A DNA stretch of 7,181 nucleotides, from NCBI GenBank assembly GCA_001770355.1, contig MEQV01000080.1, positions 1-7,181 of the forward strand. The letters run 5' to 3'. A program made the position numbers and the translations under genes. Positions 4,428 through 7,181 of the stretch are shown piece by piece. This stretch comes from Betaproteobacteria bacterium RIFCSPLOWO2_02_FULL_62_17. Lineage in GTDB: Bacteria > Pseudomonadota > Gammaproteobacteria > Burkholderiales > SG8-39. Under the pieces are notes generated by a model, which worked only from the letters and a program-made list of their open reading frames with translations, made no database searches and had not been told where the DNA came from. Positions within the stretch are counted from its first letter, which is position 1; every line of letters starts with the position of its first letter.

Positions 4428-6401
4428 TCAATCGCCCTGCATAAGGCGCATGTCCGCGGCCGCGAGATCCGCGGGCGTGCCCAGCAAAACCAGCACATCG
4501 CCCTGCTGCAGGACGGTCGCAGCGGAAGGCTTCGCGATACGCGTGTCGCGCCGGCGCACCGCGGCCACCGACACACCGAGGGAGTCGAGATCGAGCGCGG
4601 CAAGCGCGCGCCCGGTGGCGTGGCTGGCGGCATCCAGCGTCACCGAGTGCAGACGCGGTTCGCGAGCTTGGTCCTCGTCCCCGGCCCGGTCGGACTCGCC
4701 CTCGAAAAAACCGCGCAGCATCTGATAGCGGTCGCGGCGCACCGCGCCGATCTGGCGCACCACCTGGCGCAGCGGCACGCCCAGCAGCACCAGCGCATGC
4801 GAGGCGAGCATCAGGCTGGACTCAAACGTCTCCGGGACCACTTCAGCGGCGCCGGCGGCCATCAGGCGATCCAGGTCGGCGTCGTCCAGGGTGCGCACCA
4901 CCACGGGCAGGGAAGGATGCGACTCGCGTACCAGCGCCAGAATGCGCTCCGCCGCCTGCAGATCCGAGAAGGTGACGATCAGGGCGCGCGCCCGCGCGAT
5001 TCCCGCCGCCACCAACGCTTCGCTGCGCGAACTGTCGCCGTAGACCACCGTTTCGCCCGCCGCCGCGGCTTCGCGCACCCGTTCCGGGTCAAGATCCAGC
5101 GACATGGTCCGGACTCCCGCCTGCTCCAGCAAGTGCGCGATGCGCTGGCCGGTGCGCCCGTAGCCGCAAATGACCACGTGGCCTTCAATGGCGAGACTCT
5201 GCACCGCGATATGGTGAAGTTGCAATGAACGCAGCATCCACTCCGAGCTCGACCAGCGCATCACCAGGCGATCGCTGAAGTGAATGGCGACCGGAGCAAA
5301 CAGCATGGAGAGCAGCATCGCCGCCGTCACAATATGGGTCAATTCGCCCTCCAGCACGCCGTTGCCCGCGGCAAGCACCATCAGCACCAGACCGAATTCG
5401 CCCGACTGGCACAGTGCCAGCGCGCTGCGCAAAGACGTCCCGGGCGTACCGCCGAAGGCACGCGACAACAGCGCGATCAGCGCGAACTTGAGCAACATGG
5501 AACTGGCGAGCACGAACAGAACCAGGGCCAGATTCGCCCACACCAGGCGCGCATCGAGCTGCATCCCCACGGTCACGAAGAACAATCCCAGCAACACTTC
5601 GCGAAACGGCTTGATATCCGCTTCCACCTGATGGCGGTACTCGGTCTCGGCGATCAGGATGCCGGCGAGAAAAGCGCCCAGCGCGAGGGACAAGCCGGCC
5701 AATTCGGTCACATAGGCCAGGCCCAGCGTGATCAGCAGCACATTCAGTATGAACAATTCCTGCGAGCGGCGGCGCGCTACGATGTGAAACCAGGATCGCA
5801 TCAGGCGCTGTCCGGCAAACAGCACGATGCCCAGAATCACCACCGCCTTGAGCGCGGCCTCGCCCAGGCGCAGCGTCAGATCAGTCTCGCCCGCCGCGAG
5901 CGCGGGGACCAGCACCAGAAACGGCACCACCGCCAGATCCTGGAACAGCAGCACACCGAACACTTCGCGCCCATGCGGCGTATCGAGCTGCATTTTTTCC
6001 ACGAGCATCCGCGAAACGATGGCGGTGGATGACATGGCCAGCGCGGCGCCCAGGACCAGCGCCGCCTTCCAGCCCAGATCCAGCGCCAGGGAAATGGCGA
6101 AAACGACTGCCAGCGTCAGCGCCACCTGAAAAAGCCCGATGCCGAAAACGATGCGGCGAATCTGGAAGAGCTTGCCCAGGCTGAATTCCAGCGCGATCGA
6201 AAACATCAGGAATACGACGCCGAACTCCGCCAGGTAGCTGGCCTCGCGCGATGCGGGAATCCAGCCCAGCGCATGCGGACCGATAAGCACGCCGACGATG
6301 AGATATCCCAGCAGCGGCGGCGCACCGAAGGTACGAAACACCGCGACCACCAATACCGCGCTCGCCAGCAGAATGACCACCAACTGCAGCGTGTTGCTCA
6401 A
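4428..6401 (-). CDS. CPA2 family monovalent cation:proton antiporter with TrkA/RCK domains (KefB/KefC/YbaL-like)
   Basis: This 657-residue inner-membrane protein is predicted to exchange K+ or Na+ for H+. Residues about 5-375 form the hydrophobic Na+/H+ exchanger fold with roughly a dozen membrane helices. Conserved patches include LLGYLIVGVLIGPHALG (30-46), AMSSTAIV (122-129), LLFQDLAVVP (151-160, with Asp155 as candidate ion-binding acid) and CQSGEFGLV (331-339). A cytoplasmic TrkA-N/RCK domain follows, with the Rossmann motif GYGRTG (413-418), acidic residues near 436-438 and GDSS at 455-458. A TrkA-C domain (about 590-655) ends the protein. It starts with TTG at 6401, since an in-frame TGA lies two codons upstream and the MSNTLQ start fits the family. 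The gene is divergent from kdsD. No KefF/KefG-type ancillary gene is present, so glutathione-gated K+ efflux cannot be claimed, and the transported ion is undetermined. Confidence 0.93.
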   Translation of the reverse strand: MSNTLQLVVILLASAVLVVAVFRTFGAPPLLGYLIVGVLIGPHALGWIPASREASYLAEFGVVFLMFSIALEFSLGKLFQIRRIVFGIGLFQVALTLAVVFAISLALDLGWKAALVLGAALAMSSTAIVSRMLVEKMQLDTPHGREVFGVLLFQDLAVVPFLVLVPALAAGETDLTLRLGEAALKAVVILGIVLFAGQRLMRSWFHIVARRRSQELFILNVLLITLGLAYVTELAGLSLALGAFLAGILIAETEYRHQVEADIKPFREVLLGLFFVTVGMQLDARLVWANLALVLFVLASSMLLKFALIALLSRAFGGTPGTSLRSALALCQSGEFGLVLMVLAAGNGVLEGELTHIVTAAMLLSMLFAPVAIHFSDRLVMRWSSSEWMLRSLQLHHIAVQSLAIEGHVVICGYGRTGQRIAHLLEQAGVRTMSLDLDPERVREAAAAGETVVYGDSSRSEALVAAGIARARALIVTFSDLQAAERILALVRESHPSLPVVVRTLDDADLDRLMAAGAAEVVPETFESSLMLASHALVLLGVPLRQVVRQIGAVRRDRYQMLRGFFEGESDRAGDEDQAREPRLHSVTLDAASHATGRALAALDLDSLGVSVAAVRRRDTRIAKPSAATVLQQGDVLVLLGTPADLAAADMRLMQGD

Positions 6402-6475
6402 GAATCACCCGTTAAAATGGCCGCCAGGGGGCGCCGCTGGTGCCGCGCTTCCGAGGACTCCGCACGAGGGGGCTC

Positions 6476-6484
6476 TGCTATACT
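6476..6484 (+). promoter_or_regulatory. Extended -10 promoter of kdsD
   Basis: TGCTATACT is an extended -10 element (TGn plus a five-of-six TATAAT match). No good -35 hexamer lies upstream, which is typical of extended -10 promoters. The predicted start point, 7 nt after the hexamer, is position 6491, the A of the first in-frame ATG of kdsD. Confidence 0.5.
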
Positions 6485-6490
6485 TTCGCG

Positions 6491-7181
6491 ATGATTATGG
6501 CAGCTTCGCGAGCCGGAAAATTGCAGAGTACGCGACCCGGCCGGCAGCGAGCGAAGCCGGCTCGAAAACGCGTCGCTCCCAGGGCCGGCCGCGGCGCGGA
6601 CAGCGCAACGCCTCTGGCACAGTCCTCGGCCCTGAATCTTGCGCGCAAGGTCATGGCGATCGAGGCCGCTGCCGTGGCGAAACTGGCGGCGCGCCTGGAC
6701 CACCATTTCGTGCGCGCTATCGACATGATCCTGCGCTGCACCGGCAGGGTCATCGTCAGCGGCATCGGAAAGTCCGGACATATCGCGCGCAAGATTGCCT
6801 CGACCATGTCGAGCACCGGCACGCCCGCCTACTTCGTCCATCCGGCCGAGGCCAGCCATGGCGATCTGGGCATGATCCAGAGCGACGATCTGCTGATTGC
6901 GTTGTCCTATTCCGGCGAAAGCGCCGAGTTGCTCACCATCATCCCCTTGATCAAGCGCCGCGGCGCCACGCTGATCGCCATCACCGGCAACACCGGGTCG
7001 ACGCTCGCGGTGCAGGCCGACGTTCATCTGGATGTCCGGGTGGATCAGGAGGCCTGCCCGCTCAATCTCGCGCCCACCGCCAGCACCACCGCGTCGCTGG
7101 CGATGGGCGACGCATTGGCGGTGTCGCTGCTCGATGCGCGCGGCTTCAGCGCCGACGATTTTGCCCGTTCGCACCCGGGCG
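6491..7181 (+). CDS. kdsD: D-arabinose 5-phosphate isomerase, 5' part (cut by window end)
   Basis: KdsD interconverts D-ribulose 5-phosphate and D-arabinose 5-phosphate, the first step of Kdo synthesis for lipopolysaccharide, in the cytoplasm. The visible 230 codons cover the SIS (sugar isomerase) domain. Motifs numbered from ATG 6491 include GIGKSGHIARKIA (about 86-98), YFVHPAEASHGDLGM (about 108-122, with the conserved His of the ASHGD motif), SYSGES (about 132-137), ITGN and ACPLNLAPTASTTA. The frame ends at FARSHPG, where homologues continue into a pair of CBS domains. ATG 6491 opens a lysine/arginine-rich stretch of about 40 residues that precedes the usual start of the family. Its codons are less GC-biased than those downstream, so a later start, for example ATG 6653, cannot be excluded, though that would remove part of the first helix. 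kdsD often heads a kdsC-lpt-rpoN cluster, which would lie beyond the window. Confidence 0.93.
   Translation, partial: MIMAASRAGKLQSTRPGRQRAKPARKRVAPRAGRGADSATPLAQSSALNLARKVMAIEAAAVAKLAARLDHHFVRAIDMILRCTGRVIVSGIGKSGHIARKIASTMSSTGTPAYFVHPAEASHGDLGMIQSDDLLIALSYSGESAELLTIIPLIKRRGATLIAITGNTGSTLAVQADVHLDVRVDQEACPLNLAPTASTTASLAMGDALAVSLLDARGFSADDFARSHPG

Noticed and set aside
4620..6032. Long plus-strand open frames opposite the antiporter gene
   Set aside because: They are Gln/His/Arg-rich antisense shadows produced by GC-rich codon bias. The minus-strand frame is a clear full-length antiporter.
6398..7174. 258-codon minus-strand frame opposite kdsD
   Set aside because: It is antisense to a strongly conserved SIS domain. 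Its composition (Arg/Gly/Asp/His-rich) is typical of a shadow frame.

Overview
The window looks like chromosomal DNA from a GC-rich, rod-type proteobacterium, most likely a betaproteobacterium (inference). The reasons are a class III prepilin with what reads as a sigma-54 promoter, and a CPA2 cation:proton antiporter gene divergent from kdsD. From general knowledge, that kdsD arrangement is common at the head of the kdsC-lptC-lptA-lptB-rpoN lipopolysaccharide cluster in this group.

Layout, left to right. (1) About 106-930: a stand-alone type IV pilin-like gene (+) with a -24/-12 promoter, a Shine-Dalgarno sequence that decides its start, and a strong intrinsic terminator. (2) About 932-1306: a non-coding stretch ending in an AT-rich array of repeats that looks like the operator/promoter of the next operon. 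(3) 1307-3038: an abiE toxin-antitoxin (abortive infection) operon (+). The antitoxin/repressor gene abiEi is intact. The nucleotidyltransferase toxin gene abiEii is interrupted by one in-frame TGA at codon 57, where the family normally has Trp, so the toxin gene is a probable pseudogene or is expressed only as an N-terminally shortened product. (4) 3041-4303: a second toxin-antitoxin module on the minus strand, with an Xre/MbcA/ParS-type antitoxin followed by a RES-domain NAD+-degrading toxin. It has its own promoter and a palindromic operator. Its toxin stop codon lies 2 bp from that of abiEii, so the two modules sit tail to tail. (5) 4428-6401: a KefB/KefC-type antiporter with a C-terminal TrkA/RCK regulatory part (minus strand). 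(6) 6491-7181: the 5' part of kdsD (+), cut by the window end.

The toxin-antitoxin block (about 1150-4300) therefore sits as accessory DNA between housekeeping or surface genes. The abiE part is visibly more AT-rich than its flanks, as expected for acquired DNA. The most notable points are the single-nonsense-codon abiEii next to an intact antitoxin, the repeated operator array upstream of abiEi, a perfect hairpin at the start of the RES toxin gene, and a possible leaderless start with a basic N-terminal extension in kdsD. No tRNA, rRNA, CRISPR array, IS element or integrase was seen.
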